Numbered from the stretch's first letter, positions 1 through 8,645 are shown. The stretch: 64,000 nucleotides of DNA from Pseudomonas sp. RIT-PI-q (GCF_001297125.1 NZ_LHPC01000038.1:230220-294219), one strand, 5' to 3'. Notes: a model not told the origin generated them from the letters alone. Numbers and translations: made by a program.

Positions 1-952
1 GGTTGGCGGGATATAGGCGAGCCCGAAACTCGGTGATCGCAATCGCCGTACACAGCCGCGTGATAATCAGGTCGTAAAGCAGGTCCACTTCCTCCACCAG
101 CAGCGGCAGCACGCGGTGATAGGCCCCGAGCATCTCGGCCACCTTGCTCAACGGGTGTTCGCCGTCGGTGTGATAACTGGCGGCAATAGCGATGTCGTTG
201 ATCAGCTGGGTCGCCACCATGTCGCCAAAATCGAGGATGCCCGAGACTTCATCATGGCGCTCTCCATCCATCAGGATGTTGTGTGGATTGAAGTCGGCAT
301 GAACCACCTGGCCGCGCAGGTTGAGCAATCGCTGGTAGACGACTTCGTCGAAATAGTCGAAGCCGGCCCGAACCAGGTTCCAGGGTTTATCACCATCGGC
401 ATGCGGCGCTGATGGCAGCATCTCCCGGCACGCTGCAGCCTGTTGAATGTCCCACGCCAGGACGCGATCAGCCCCCGGGTGATTGAAGCCGCGCAGCGCC
501 AACCCGAGTTCGGCCAGACTGATGCCGATGTTGCGCAACTGGGCTGGCGAGCTGGCACTTTTCGGCAACGCCAGGCCTTCCAGGAACGAAGTCATCCAGA
601 TAATTCGTCTCGGGTTGTCACCCACTTTCGCCGCAAAGGACGTTTCACCGTCGAGCGACGCAATCAACAGGGGAACCGGAATATGCGGTGCGCGTTCGGC
701 CAGCCAGGCCAGCGCTTGAATCTGCATATCAATGGTCGCGTGATCATCTGCAGGGTTCGACATCCGCAGGATGTACTGCAAGCCGTCGACAGAAAAAACA
801 TGGAACAACTCGTCACGTTCACAACTGATTCGCGTGCATCGGACACTCATGCCATACCGGCCCAGAACAAGCGCTTCGACTTCCGCCAGAGGCGTCTCTT
901 CGACAGCGGTCGTCATGTTGCTCAGTGATAGCGAAAGACCGTTAATAGTCAT
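1..952 (-). CDS. APH-family phosphotransferase (hydroxylysine/ethanolamine kinase-like), 3' end outside window
   Basis: About 317 codons are visible and the C-terminus runs off the left edge. The reading is an aminoglycoside-phosphotransferase fold: the catalytic Brenner motif H218-A-D220 with N225 (VVHADFNPHNIL) is followed by the metal-binding DFG at about 241-243 (GILDFGDM). In bacteria this family phosphorylates small amino alcohols or amino acids and often sits beside class III aminotransferases and aldehyde dehydrogenases; here an aminobutyraldehyde-type dehydrogenase lies upstream on the same strand, 145 bp away. ATG at 952 has only a weak ribosome site; an alternative ATG lies at 916. 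Substrate unknown; antibiotic resistance is unlikely from context. Confidence 0.82.
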   Translation of the reverse strand, partial: MTINGLSLSLSNMTTAVEETPLAEVEALVLGRYGMSVRCTRISCERDELFHVFSVDGLQYILRMSNPADDHATIDMQIQALAWLAERAPHIPVPLLIASLDGETSFAAKVGDNPRRIIWMTSFLEGLALPKSASSPAQLRNIGISLAELGLALRGFNHPGADRVLAWDIQQAAACREMLPSAPHADGDKPWNLVRAGFDYFDEVVYQRLLNLRGQVVHADFNPHNILMDGERHDEVSGILDFGDMVATQLINDIAIAASYHTDGEHPLSKVAEMLGAYHRVLPLLVEEVDLLYDLIITRLCTAIAITEFRARLYPAN

Positions 953-1072
953 TGGATAGGCTGCCTAATGCTATTCAGGACCCGTTTTCGAAGCACGGTC
1001 CAGCCGCGACCTGATAAACCGGTCGCTCTGCAGTGCGTTCACAAGAGTCCCGAATCTCGACTATCGGGAGTA

Positions 1073-1090
1073 CCCCCGCCGAAGCGGGGG
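1073..1090 (-). terminator. GC hairpin after the aldehyde dehydrogenase
   Basis: A perfect seven-base stem (CCCCCGC/GCGGGGG) with a short CGAA-type loop begins 7 bp past the dehydrogenase stop. There is no T-run, so it may be a weak terminator or a processing/stability hairpin between this gene and the downstream kinase gene. Confidence 0.4.
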
Positions 1091-1097
1091 CGTCATA

Positions 1098-2543
1098 TCA
1101 CTCGAAGTTCATCATGACGTGACGAACGACCGTGTAGTCTTCCAGGCAGTAGATCGACTGATCCTTGCCATAACCGGACATCTTCATGCCGCCATGAGGC
1201 ATTTCGCTCAGGAGGGTGAAGTGTTGATTGACCCAGGTGGTGCCGTATTGCAGGCGAGCGCTGACCTTGGCAGCGGTCTTGGCATCACGGGTCCAGACGG
1301 ACGACGCCAGGCCATAGCGGCTGTCATTCGCCCAGCCGATGACCTGATCGACGTCCTGGAAAGAGGTCACGGAAACCACGGGGCCAAACACTTCACGCTG
1401 GACGATTTCGTCGGTCTGCAAGGCCCCGACGACGAGCGTCGGCTCGTAGTAGAAACCATCACCCGCCACAGACTTGCCACCGGTGATGACCTGGATATGC
1501 GGCTGATCCTTCGCCCGGTCGACAAAACCCGCAACGCGTTCTCGCTGTCGGGCGCTGATCAGCGGACCGAGCTCTGTGCCGGCCTGGTTGGTGGGCCCGA
1601 GCTTGATCGAGGACACGGCCACCGTGAGGGCCGCGACGAGGGTGTCGTGGACGCTTTCATGCACGTAGATTCGGCAAGCGGCGCAGCAATCCTGACCGGC
1701 GTTGTAGAAGCCAGCCGAGCGTACGGTGGAACCCACCGCCTCCAGGTCGGCGTCAGCCATCACGATCACCGGCGCCTTGCCGCCCAGCTCCAGGTGGGTG
1801 CGTTTGAGATTGCCCGTCGCGGCTTGCAGGACTTTCTGGCCGGTGGTGACATCTCCTGTGATCGACATCATGTTGATGTCCGGGTGTTCACTCAGGGCCT
1901 GACCGACCGTTTGCCCGCGTCCGGTGACGATATTGACCACGCCAGGTGGCAGCATCTCGGCAAGGATACTGCCCAGTTTCAATGCGGTAAGCGGGGTGTT
2001 TTCCGACGGTTTCATTACCACGGTATTGCCCACGGCAATCGGCGCAAAAATCTTCCAGGTGGCCATGGCCAGCGGGAAGTTCCAGGGAGCAATGGCCCCG
2101 ACCACGCCAACCGGGTCACGACGAATGATGCTCGTGTGGTTGGCTGCGTATTCACCGGCGGCCAGTCCGGTCAGGCAACGCGCCGCGCCGGCAAAAAAGC
2201 GAATGTTGTCGACCACGCCCGGGATCTCATCCTCAAGCATGCGCTCGTAGGGCTTGCCCACGTTCAACGATTCGATCTGGGCAAAAGCGGCGCCTTCCTG
2301 TTCGATTCGATCGGCAATTTTCAGCAGCAGCGCCGAGCGTTTTCCGGGGGGCAACTGCGACCAGGCCGGGAACGCCTTGCGCGCGGCTGCCACCGCTTGA
2401 TCAATCTGTTCGAGGCTGGCTTCCGGCACTTCTCCCAACACTCGACCGGTGGCGGGGTTCACCAGCGTTTCTGCGTGGCCTTCGCCGCGAACCAGCTTGC
2501 CGTCGATCAACAAATCAATCACGAACTCTTGTGTAGTGCTCAT
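1098..2543 (-). CDS. Aldehyde dehydrogenase, gamma-aminobutyraldehyde dehydrogenase-like
   Basis: 481 aa NAD(P)-dependent aldehyde dehydrogenase. Visible signatures: APWNFP, the glutamate motif LELGGKAP, and the cysteine motif FYNAGQDCCAACR, with the catalytic Cys expected right after GQD. The C-terminus GGMKMSGYGKD...LEDYTVVRHVM closely recalls E. coli YdcW/PatD, which oxidises 4-aminobutyraldehyde to GABA in putrescine breakdown; that substrate is inferred. Start: ATG 2543 has a GAGAG ribosome site, so the 16 upstream codons to 2591 are left out. The divergent MocR regulator is its likely controller, and a kinase gene follows on the same strand. Confidence 0.85.
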   Translation of the reverse strand: MSTTQEFVIDLLIDGKLVRGEGHAETLVNPATGRVLGEVPEASLEQIDQAVAAARKAFPAWSQLPPGKRSALLLKIADRIEQEGAAFAQIESLNVGKPYERMLEDEIPGVVDNIRFFAGAARCLTGLAAGEYAANHTSIIRRDPVGVVGAIAPWNFPLAMATWKIFAPIAVGNTVVMKPSENTPLTALKLGSILAEMLPPGVVNIVTGRGQTVGQALSEHPDINMMSITGDVTTGQKVLQAATGNLKRTHLELGGKAPVIVMADADLEAVGSTVRSAGFYNAGQDCCAACRIYVHESVHDTLVAALTVAVSSIKLGPTNQAGTELGPLISARQRERVAGFVDRAKDQPHIQVITGGKSVAGDGFYYEPTLVVGALQTDEIVQREVFGPVVSVTSFQDVDQVIGWANDSRYGLASSVWTRDAKTAAKVSARLQYGTTWVNQHFTLLSEMPHGGMKMSGYGKDQSIYCLEDYTVVRHVMMNFE

Positions 2544-2637
2544 AGTTACTCTCACGCTCGTCTGTAAAAACTGTGGCAGGGCAACCAGCACGTCACGACC
2601 CGGCTGCGCTCCTCGTTACAGACAAACTATGACAATA

Positions 2638-2658
2638 TGGACTTAGCACCTATGTCCA
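2638..2658. promoter_or_regulatory. Possible MocR operator between divergent genes
   Basis: Inverted repeat TGGAC-N11-GTCCA lies 17 bp before the MocR start and about 95 bp upstream of the dehydrogenase start. MocR/GabR proteins bind repeated short half-sites in such divergent gaps. The repeat is short, so the call is tentative. Confidence 0.3.
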
Positions 2659-2674
2659 ATCGGAACGAGTTGTT

Positions 2675-4174
2675 ATGTCCACTTTCGACCCCAATCTACT
2701 GTCCGACCTGATTCTCGCGACGCTGAAGGAAAGCAGCGGAATATCGCTGCAACGGCAAATCTACAAAGTGGTGCAACAAGCGATCCTTGACGCGCGGCTG
2801 GCCCCGGGTCACCGCCTGCCGGCCACCCGCGCGCTGGCCAAAGAGTTGAAGGTGTCGCGCATGACCGTGACCCTGGCCTACGACAAACTGGGCGCGGAGG
2901 GATACATCGTCAGCAGTCATGGCAGCGGCAGTTTCGTCGCCAATATTCACCCGGCGCTCAACCGGGCACAGGTAGACATCGAGCCGTCGGAATCTGCCGA
3001 CAGACCAGGCCTGTCACGCAGGGCAGTCGAATTGGTCGGTGGAACTCACGGGGCAACGGAGCATGAAGGCGCGTTCGTGCCGGGTGTTGCCGACACCACG
3101 AACTTTCCCTTCCATATCTGGCAACGCATGCAGAATCGCTACGCCAAGAAACCCTTCTCGGCACTGACCGGCTACAGCAGCGATGGGGGTTATCTGCCCT
3201 TGCGAAAGGCCCTGGCGGAGTACTTGCAGATTTCTCGTTCGGTGAAGTGCAGCCCGCACCAGATTCTGATCACCATGGGCACGAATCAGTCTCTGGATTT
3301 GTGCGCGCACATGCTGGCCGATTCGGGCGACGTCGCATTGATCGAGGAGCCCTGCAACTGGAGCACGGCGCTGATCTGGAAAGCGGCCAGCCTGAGAGTC
3401 GTACCGGTGCCGATTGATGAGGAAGGAATTGCCGCTCAGCATTTTCCGTTTCAGAAAACCAGGCCTGAGGATTTACCGAAACTGCTCTTCACCACACCGT
3501 CCCACCAATACCCGATGGGTGGCTCGATGGGCTTGCACCGCCGGCGGCTGTTGATTGAACTGGCCAGGGAATACAACTTCTGGATCATTGAAGACGACTA
3601 CGACAGCGAGTTCCGCTATGACTCCAGCCCCCTTCCCTCACTCCAGGGACTGGATGAACATGAACGGGTCATCTACCTGGGCACCTTCAGCAAGGTGATG
3701 TATCCAGGATTGCGAATGAGCTATCTGGTTGTACCCGAAGCACTCGCCGACGCCTTCGCCAGCGGGCTGACCCAGCTTTATCGTCCAGGCCAGCTTGGCC
3801 TTCAGGCCGCCATGGCCGACTTCATCGGCGAAGGCTATTTCGCGACGCATATCAGAAGAATGCGCGGCATTTATGCTGAGCGTCAGCGCGAACTGAAACG
3901 TGCGCTGAACGAACACTTCGGTGACACCATCACGGTGTCGACCGGCAACACCGGACTGCACCTGACAATACAGTTCACTGCGGACATCGATCTCTCAAGA
4001 ATGACCGTAGAAGCCAGAGCGAGAGGCGTGTATCTGCGCGACATCGGTCTCTATCACCAGCTGCCGCATTCAATGAAAGGCTACGTCCTGGGATATGGAG
4101 GGGTCAGGACCAATGACATCGAACCTGCGGTCAAGAAAATGGCCGAGGCTTATCGAGCCGCGCTGAGCGCATAA
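2675..4174 (+). CDS. MocR-family transcriptional regulator (GntR HTH + aminotransferase I fold)
   Basis: 499 aa, normal for the family. Residues about 15-80 form a GntR winged helix (ISLQRQIYKVVQQAIL...LPATRALAKELKVSRMTV). From about 110 onward the protein is a class I aminotransferase-like effector domain that should bind PLP; the Schiff-base lysine is expected in GTFSKVMYPGLR. GabR, TauR and PdxR are relatives that sense amino compounds through PLP. Divergent from the aminobutyraldehyde-type dehydrogenase, so it probably activates that gene in response to an amine or amino acid. A hairpin terminator follows the stop. Confidence 0.9.
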   Translation: MSTFDPNLLSDLILATLKESSGISLQRQIYKVVQQAILDARLAPGHRLPATRALAKELKVSRMTVTLAYDKLGAEGYIVSSHGSGSFVANIHPALNRAQVDIEPSESADRPGLSRRAVELVGGTHGATEHEGAFVPGVADTTNFPFHIWQRMQNRYAKKPFSALTGYSSDGGYLPLRKALAEYLQISRSVKCSPHQILITMGTNQSLDLCAHMLADSGDVALIEEPCNWSTALIWKAASLRVVPVPIDEEGIAAQHFPFQKTRPEDLPKLLFTTPSHQYPMGGSMGLHRRRLLIELAREYNFWIIEDDYDSEFRYDSSPLPSLQGLDEHERVIYLGTFSKVMYPGLRMSYLVVPEALADAFASGLTQLYRPGQLGLQAAMADFIGEGYFATHIRRMRGIYAERQRELKRALNEHFGDTITVSTGNTGLHLTIQFTADIDLSRMTVEARARGVYLRDIGLYHQLPHSMKGYVLGYGGVRTNDIEPAVKKMAEAYRAALSA

Positions 4175-4175
4175 A

Positions 4176-4206
4176 ATCAAGCCCCGAAAACAACACGGGG
4201 CTTGAT
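4176..4206. terminator. Bidirectional terminator
   Basis: Perfect 11-bp stem ATCAAGCCCCG/CGGGGCTTGAT with a nine-base loop, placed between the convergent MocR and KGG-protein genes. The A-rich left flank gives a short T-run for leftward transcripts. Confidence 0.7.
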
Positions 4207-4221
4207 GTGAATCACACGGCA

Positions 4222-4650
4222 TCAGGACTTACGTCCGCCATCAGGGCCTTGGTCACCTCCTTTGCGCCCTGCATCAGACATTTTATCTTTGTCGGCCAAG
4301 TTACCGCCGCGACCACTTCCCTGGCCGCCGCTGGTCGACTGATCCGCATCGGTGGATTGCCGACCGCCCGAAGCCTGGCCGCCTTTCTGGCCTGACTGCG
4401 AGGTTTTGTCGCTGTCATCGGTAAAGCTGCCTCCGCGTCCTGCGCCCTGACCGCCGCCAGACATACGATCAGCGTCTTTTGACTGCTGTCCGCCTGAAGC
4501 CATGCCACCTTTTTGGCCCGCTTCAGACGCCCGTTGTGGGTCGTTGGCAAAATTGCCGCCTGATGACTCCCCGCCTTTCTTGCCGGCTTGCGAGGCCTTT
4601 TCCCGGTCTTTGTCAAAGCCTCCGGGGTTGTTGTTTCCGGTGTTAGCCAT
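4222..4650 (-). CDS. KGG-repeat stress protein
   Basis: 142 aa, almost wholly Gly, Ser, Asp, Lys and Gln, no membrane segment: a hydrophilic, probably disordered protein. It is built of six tandem units of about 20 residues that begin with an acidic-D-x motif; units near 15-32, 37-54 and 78-95 keep the AGxKGG core of the KGG (stress-induced) repeat family, unit 6 near 118 keeps it in shorter form, while units near 58 and 99 are degenerate GQGxGRGG forms. Relatives such as YciG, GsiB and Con-10 are linked to stationary phase, desiccation or general stress. Strong AGGTGA ribosome site before ATG 4650. Neighbour of other stress-type genes. Confidence 0.85.
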   Translation of the reverse strand: MANTGNNNPGGFDKDREKASQAGKKGGESSGGNFANDPQRASEAGQKGGMASGGQQSKDADRMSGGGQGAGRGGSFTDDSDKTSQSGQKGGQASGGRQSTDADQSTSGGQGSGRGGNLADKDKMSDAGRKGGDQGPDGGRKS

Positions 4651-4918
4651 TTTTGTTCACCTCGTTCTTTCTCAGGGACGAGCGCATTGCTCGCCTACAA
4701 TTACGAGGTCATGAAAAATCGAAAGTTTGAACGCAAATGCCCCTTTCAGGACGGGCGGAATGGGCAAGATAGTTCCCGCAAAATCAGGCCTGAGCGACTG
4801 ACGGCTGAGTCACCGTCGATCACCCTGCGATTGGATTATTTTTCAAAAGAGTTCAGATTTTCACTAGGCTATAAAGGCGTTGGAATCCTGCGTGCATCGT
4901 GCAATGGGAGGTCAGTCA

Positions 4919-5476
4919 ATGACCGAACACATCGTCCATTTTCACTGCCAGATCGATCAGGGAACGACCGAGCGTTTCAGGGATTGCTGTCTTGAAGCCA
5001 TCGATCAAGGGGCTACGTCGCTGCTGTTGAATCTGTCGACGTGTGGTGGCAGCACCAATTTCGGCTTTACGCTCTACACCTTCCTGAAGTCATTGCCGGT
5101 GCCGCTGTGCGCGATTAATGCGGGCAACATCGAGTCGATGGGCATCATCATGTTTTTGGCCGCAAGCCGGCGCATCACCTCGCCTCACGCGCGCTTTTTG
5201 ATTCACCCGATGAACTGGTATTTCAGTCAAAAATCGGTCGACCATCAACGCTTGCGCGAGTACCTGTCGAGCCTCGACAACGACCTCGCGCGCTATGTAC
5301 AGATTTTCACCCTCGAAACCGCTGAGGCAGAGACCAAACTGGATATTTTCCATTGCCTGTCAGCGGAAGAGAAAGTCATCGCCGCCCACGAATCCCTGGC
5401 CTATGGCATCGCTCATGAGATGCAGCAAATGGTCTTCGCTGATGACGTCAAACACTGGAAAGTCAGTGGTGGATGA
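4919..5476 (+). CDS. Solitary ClpP-like serine protease
   Basis: 185 aa in the ClpP/crotonase fold. The triad appears complete: S73 in NIESMGI (ClpP ASMGS position), H96 in ARFLIHPMNW, and D142 in KLDIFHCLSAEE. The motif HARFLIHP matches ClpP closely. ATG 4919 has a GGGAGG ribosome site eight bases upstream, so it is preferred to ATG 4880. No ClpX or ClpA gene is nearby, and the sequence around the triad differs from housekeeping ClpP, so this is a paralogue that may act alone or with a borrowed unfoldase. Target unknown. A long inverted repeat follows 13 bp after the stop. Confidence 0.83.
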   Translation: MTEHIVHFHCQIDQGTTERFRDCCLEAIDQGATSLLLNLSTCGGSTNFGFTLYTFLKSLPVPLCAINAGNIESMGIIMFLAASRRITSPHARFLIHPMNWYFSQKSVDHQRLREYLSSLDNDLARYVQIFTLETAEAETKLDIFHCLSAEEKVIAAHESLAYGIAHEMQQMVFADDVKHWKVSGG

Positions 5477-5489
5477 ACCTCCCACACCC

Positions 5490-5624
5490 CTGTAGCAGCT
5501 GGCGAAGCCTGCGTCCGGCTGCGCAGCTGTCGTAAAGTCAGCCGACGCGGTGTATCAGGAATACCGTGTGCGCAGGGTTTACGACTGCTTCGCAGCCGAA
5601 CGCAGGCTTCGCCAGCTGCTACAG
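5490..5624. repeat. 135-bp long inverted repeat, copy A
   Basis: Two arms of about 47 bp that pair almost fully (CTGTAGCAGCTGGCGAAGC... against ...GCTTCGCCAGCTGCTACAG) around a 40-bp centre holding GCGGTGTATCAG. Same length as copies at 52490 and 61515. Looks like a non-coding REP-type or MITE-like palindrome; no ORF inside. The rest of this 420-bp gap (5625-5897) shows only an A-rich stretch and the strong ribosome site of the next gene. Confidence 0.85.
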
Positions 5625-5897
5625 GATTGGGGTTGCGGCTGAATGACAGGGCTCTTGCGCCGTTTCGATCAGCAGTTGATCCACGACTTGCGTCAGAGCG
5701 GCAGGCACATCCGCTCCGCCGCGCAAAGCTTTTCTGCTGGGTCAACAGGATTCGACGCAGGTTCACGAGCGCCAACAAGAGGTGCAAAACCGAACAAAAA
5801 AAACACCCGATTCAAACGCTTCAGAGGGTCGGCTAAACACTTTGAATTTTTTTTGACGCGCTCACTCCTTTGTCTATGAGCAAAAGGAGGGGGTCTC

Positions 5898-6155
5898 ATG
5901 AACCGCACTGATCTCTTCGTCATCGAGTACAAACTCCATGGCGAGCCGAAGTCTTTCATCATCCGGGCAAAGGCAATGAGCAATGCAGATGCCTGGCACT
6001 GGGCGAGTTGTGATGCCGGATTAGCGCCTATTCCAAAACCGGGGAAGCCGCCGCTCAAAGTCGTCTCCAAACCTCAAGCCGAGAGGTACGGGGTCACGGA
6101 GGTGAAATGGCGCGAGTCTGCCATGCTGGTTTGGACGGAGGTTTCGTCTTCATGA
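5898..6155 (+). CDS. Small conserved Pseudomonas protein (DUF6555-like)
   Basis: 85 aa, soluble, no signal peptide. Begins MNRTDLFVIEYKLHGEPK and carries an aromatic WHWASCD patch; from memory this matches a Pseudomonas-restricted family of unknown function (DUF6555), an assignment I could not check. Very strong ribosome site (AAAGGAGGGGG) before the ATG. An 18-codon reading frame overlaps its stop by ATGA (6152-6208) and may be translated by coupling, but nothing else supports it. Confidence 0.75.
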   Translation: MNRTDLFVIEYKLHGEPKSFIIRAKAMSNADAWHWASCDAGLAPIPKPGKPPLKVVSKPQAERYGVTEVKWRESAMLVWTEVSSS

Positions 6156-6212
6156 ACGGTCAATACGAAATCCGTGTTCAGCCCAACGCGGTATCGAGAA
6201 ACAGTTAAAAAA

Positions 6213-6238
6213 ACGGGAGGTCAATGGCGACCTCCCGT
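6213..6238 (-). terminator. Intrinsic terminator of the envelope cassette
   Basis: Ten-base perfect stem ACGGGAGGTC/GACCTCCCGT, followed on the minus strand by seven T residues, 16 bp past the DUF3618 gene. In the other direction it can also end the 85-aa gene. Confidence 0.8.
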
Positions 6239-6253
6239 CTTTCATTCAGCCTT

Positions 6254-7078
6254 TTACGAAGTGCCTAATCCACGTGATAAGTCGGCTGGTGAATCGGAGG
6301 CTGGTCGACGCTCGCCATCCGGTTTGACGTCCAAGTCCGAATGATCAGTGGTCTTTGTCACCGTATCGCGCACTGCCTCAAAGCCCTCCCGTGCCTGTTG
6401 TTTGACCTTGTCGGTCAGGCCCGCGCTGGTCTTGCCAAGGTAACGTTGCTCGGTCGCCGTCGACGGCAATGCCGCCCCCAGCATGGCGCCCAAGGCGATG
6501 CCCGCAGCGGCAACCATCAAGGGTTGTTCCTTGAGCAAATGGCTGAATTGATCAGTATTCACGTGGGTGCTGCGCACTAACCGTTCACTGGCGTCATGCA
6601 CAGCGTGGCTGATGTTATCGGTGGCGGCACTCAGGTTATCCGTCAGGTTGGCAGCCTTGCCTTTGACGGCCTGATATCCCTCCTTGAGCGAGTCAGTGGT
6701 TTGATGCAAATGCTCACGCGCACTGTCGATGCCATCCGCGAGGCCCTCGGCCCATTCGCCAACCTTGCCCTGATCGGGGCCTGTGGGATAAACCGGGCGT
6801 GGAGTCGGCGGACGATTCTGACTCATCATCAACCACAGCAACCCGACCGATGTCAGCACGGCAGGCACAGGGTTGTTACGCACGCTGGTGCCCAGGTTGC
6901 TCAGGAACATCGTGCCATTGCTCTGCATCATGCCCAGCGCCTGATCGAACATCTGACCCGGGGTGAATTTGCTTTCCAGCGCATCGACGATGTTGCCAAT
7001 GCTGGCCCGCTGCGCATCGATTTCACGCTCAATGGTTTCAGGACTTTTTTGTGATTCAAGTTCAAATTCACGGTTCAT
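6254..7078 (-). CDS. DUF3618-domain membrane-associated protein
   Basis: 274 aa. The N-terminal SPETIEREIDAQRASIGNIVDALESKFTPGQMFDQAL is a clear DUF3618 segment, followed by a membrane stretch near 72-86 (VPAVLTSVGLLWLMM), an amphipathic coiled region (110-180) and a second hydrophobic segment near 190-205. Role unknown; proteins of this type are thought to support envelope integrity. Last of three genes that overlap end to end (ATGA with the holin-X gene). Confidence 0.8.
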   Translation of the reverse strand: MNREFELESQKSPETIEREIDAQRASIGNIVDALESKFTPGQMFDQALGMMQSNGTMFLSNLGTSVRNNPVPAVLTSVGLLWLMMSQNRPPTPRPVYPTGPDQGKVGEWAEGLADGIDSAREHLHQTTDSLKEGYQAVKGKAANLTDNLSAATDNISHAVHDASERLVRSTHVNTDQFSHLLKEQPLMVAAAGIALGAMLGAALPSTATEQRYLGKTSAGLTDKVKQQAREGFEAVRDTVTKTTDHSDLDVKPDGERRPASDSPADLSRGLGTS

Positions 7079-7506
7079 GAGACTTTCCTCCGCAGCGCTT
7101 CCTGGTCTTTATTCAAAGCGTCCAGTGTGCGATCTGGCTTGAAGTTAGACGGCTCGAATTGCTTTTTCCCTGACTGCAACATGGCGAACCCGATGATCAT
7201 CACCACGACACCTACAATCAGCGCCGCCAACCAGGGCGCCATCACCAGGCTCAGTCCGTAGACGGCCGACATCAACAAGATGATGAAGCCTGCCAGCAGC
7301 ACAATCGCACCGCCCGCAACTGCGGCCAGGCCGGCCTTGAGCGTCGTCAGGCTGGCTTGAAGCTCGGCTTTGGCCAAGGCCAGTTCCTTGGTGAACAGCG
7401 CGGGCACTTCGCGCGATAGCTGGCGTAACAAACCGACAACTGACGCGTCATGTTCAGTGGCGGACACCGGTCTGGTGCCGGGAAAATCTGCATCTTCTCT
7501 GTTCAT
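7075..7506 (-). CDS. Phage-holin-X family (PF07332-type) inner-membrane protein
   Basis: 143 aa with two tight hydrophobic helices (about residues 61-83 and 88-110) after an amphipathic segment LLRQLSREVPALFTKELALAKAEL, the usual form of the putative holin superfamily III proteins common in Proteobacteria outside phages. Start ATG 7506 overlaps the stop of the upstream gene (TGATG); the GTG one codon earlier is less likely. With the DUF3618 protein and the 216-aa protein it forms a co-translated envelope cassette. Despite the family name no lysis function is implied. Confidence 0.8.
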   Translation of the reverse strand: MNREDADFPGTRPVSATEHDASVVGLLRQLSREVPALFTKELALAKAELQASLTTLKAGLAAVAGGAIVLLAGFIILLMSAVYGLSLVMAPWLAALIVGVVVMIIGFAMLQSGKKQFEPSNFKPDRTLDALNKDQEALRRKVS

Positions 7507-8156
7507 CACAGTGCTCCTTTGAAGGCTGTCGAGCCAGGTGCGGAGGTCGTTGCGAAGTCCGAAGGATGGTCGTGTTCATTGGGCGATGCCGGCGTGATGC
7601 CCGTGGCCAGGCCGGCGCCTGGATCGGTGCGCGATGCAACGGACGTTTCATAAGGACGTTGGGCGCCATAACCGCCTGGCGGCGGCATTGAGTTGCCTGC
7701 TGCCGAGTCGCCGGCATCGGGGAATGTCGCCGCGGGGGCGCTGCCGGCTTTCAGGAATCGCGACAGGCCAAAACCCAGCGCCACACTGCCGGCAATGAAA
7801 AGTGCGGGGTTGTTCCGCGCCAGATCCGCCGCGTCGTGAAGCAGCTGCTCGGCACTCTTTCCACGCAGGTTGCCCGCCAGGCCACTCATGGACTCCGCCA
7901 TGTCTGACAGGTAGTCGGACATACCGAGCGTGTCTTTGCTTTCAATCTCGGAAACGAAGGATTTCGCCCCCTGCGCCAGCGCCTCGATCTGGTCGGCTGC
8001 GGTGTCACGGTATTGCCCAAACTGGGCGTCGGCCTGCTGTCTCGCACTGCCAAGCGTCTCTGTTACGTTCTCCTTCAAATGTTGAAAATCCTGCTCCGGT
8101 CTTCCGGAGCCGTTCTGGTCAGTCTGACCGTCCGTTCTGGTGTCTGAAGTATTCAT
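7506..8156 (-). CDS. Envelope cassette protein with one membrane helix
   Basis: 216 aa. Acidic, Gln-rich N-terminal half predicted to be helical (QDFQHLKENVTETLGSARQ), then one hydrophobic helix near 117-131 (ALFIAGSVALGFGLSRF), then a Pro/Gly-rich tail. The pattern resembles DUF883/ElaB-like or nutrient-deprivation-induced proteins, but I do not recognise it firmly. First gene of the three-gene cassette, with GAGGGC-type ribosome site at 8156. The tail may project into the periplasm or cytoplasm; orientation cannot be read. Confidence 0.7.
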   Translation of the reverse strand: MNTSDTRTDGQTDQNGSGRPEQDFQHLKENVTETLGSARQQADAQFGQYRDTAADQIEALAQGAKSFVSEIESKDTLGMSDYLSDMAESMSGLAGNLRGKSAEQLLHDAADLARNNPALFIAGSVALGFGLSRFLKAGSAPAATFPDAGDSAAGNSMPPPGGYGAQRPYETSVASRTDPGAGLATGITPASPNEHDHPSDFATTSAPGSTAFKGAL

Positions 8157-8229
8157 GACTGCCCTCGCCCTCTGGATAAAAAAGCGTTATCGGGTTCGCC
8201 ACGAAATGCCCGTAGCCCCCCTCATTCCA

Positions 8230-8257
8230 GATGACGGAGCAGGATTATGGGAGTTCC
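8230..8257 (-). promoter_or_regulatory. Possible AlgU/RpoE-type promoter of the cassette
   Basis: On the minus strand GGAACTC, 15 bases, then GTCATC, about 75 bp upstream of the first cassette gene. The -35 fits the GGAACTT element of extracytoplasmic-stress sigma factors; the -10 (GTCTGA/GTCTAA expected) is only half matched. Confidence 0.3.
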
Positions 8258-8645
8258 AATGAAATGATGAGCGATGCGCTGGCAAGTCATGTCGGCAACA
8301 GTGAATCGGCAACCGAATGTTAGTTTTTCGATTTCACTCACCGTCAAAATAACTTATTACTTGATAGCGACAATATAAAGGCGCCATTTAAGTGACTGGC
8401 ACAACGGTGACAATTCCGGCAAACTGGCGCCATTAAAACAATACTGAGCGACCCAGATAAACAGTGAATAATTCCGATGTCCCGACAAACGGGCAAGACG
8501 ATAAAAATAACAATTAAATCACTGCCTTAACCACTTAAATAACAATTATAACAACCCTTAAGAAAATATCGAAAACTAGAAAAGACCCACGCCAAATACA
8601 AAAGTTTCAAACTTAATCAGCTAAATAAAAAACGCATATAGCGCT

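Noticed and set aside
1..952. Aminoglycoside resistance gene
   Set aside because: The fold is shared by many small-molecule kinases, and the neighbours point to amine metabolism.
1119..2567. 482-codon open frame opposite the aldehyde dehydrogenase
   Set aside because: It is the antisense shadow of a clear high-G+C gene; the protein is His/Arg-rich without any family motif.
7075..7506. Prophage lysis gene
   Set aside because: Holin-X family proteins are common chromosomal envelope proteins; no phage genes are nearby.
8394..8415. Possible sigma54 promoter TGGCAC-N5-TGAC
   Set aside because: The -12 GC element is missing, so the match is not meaningful.
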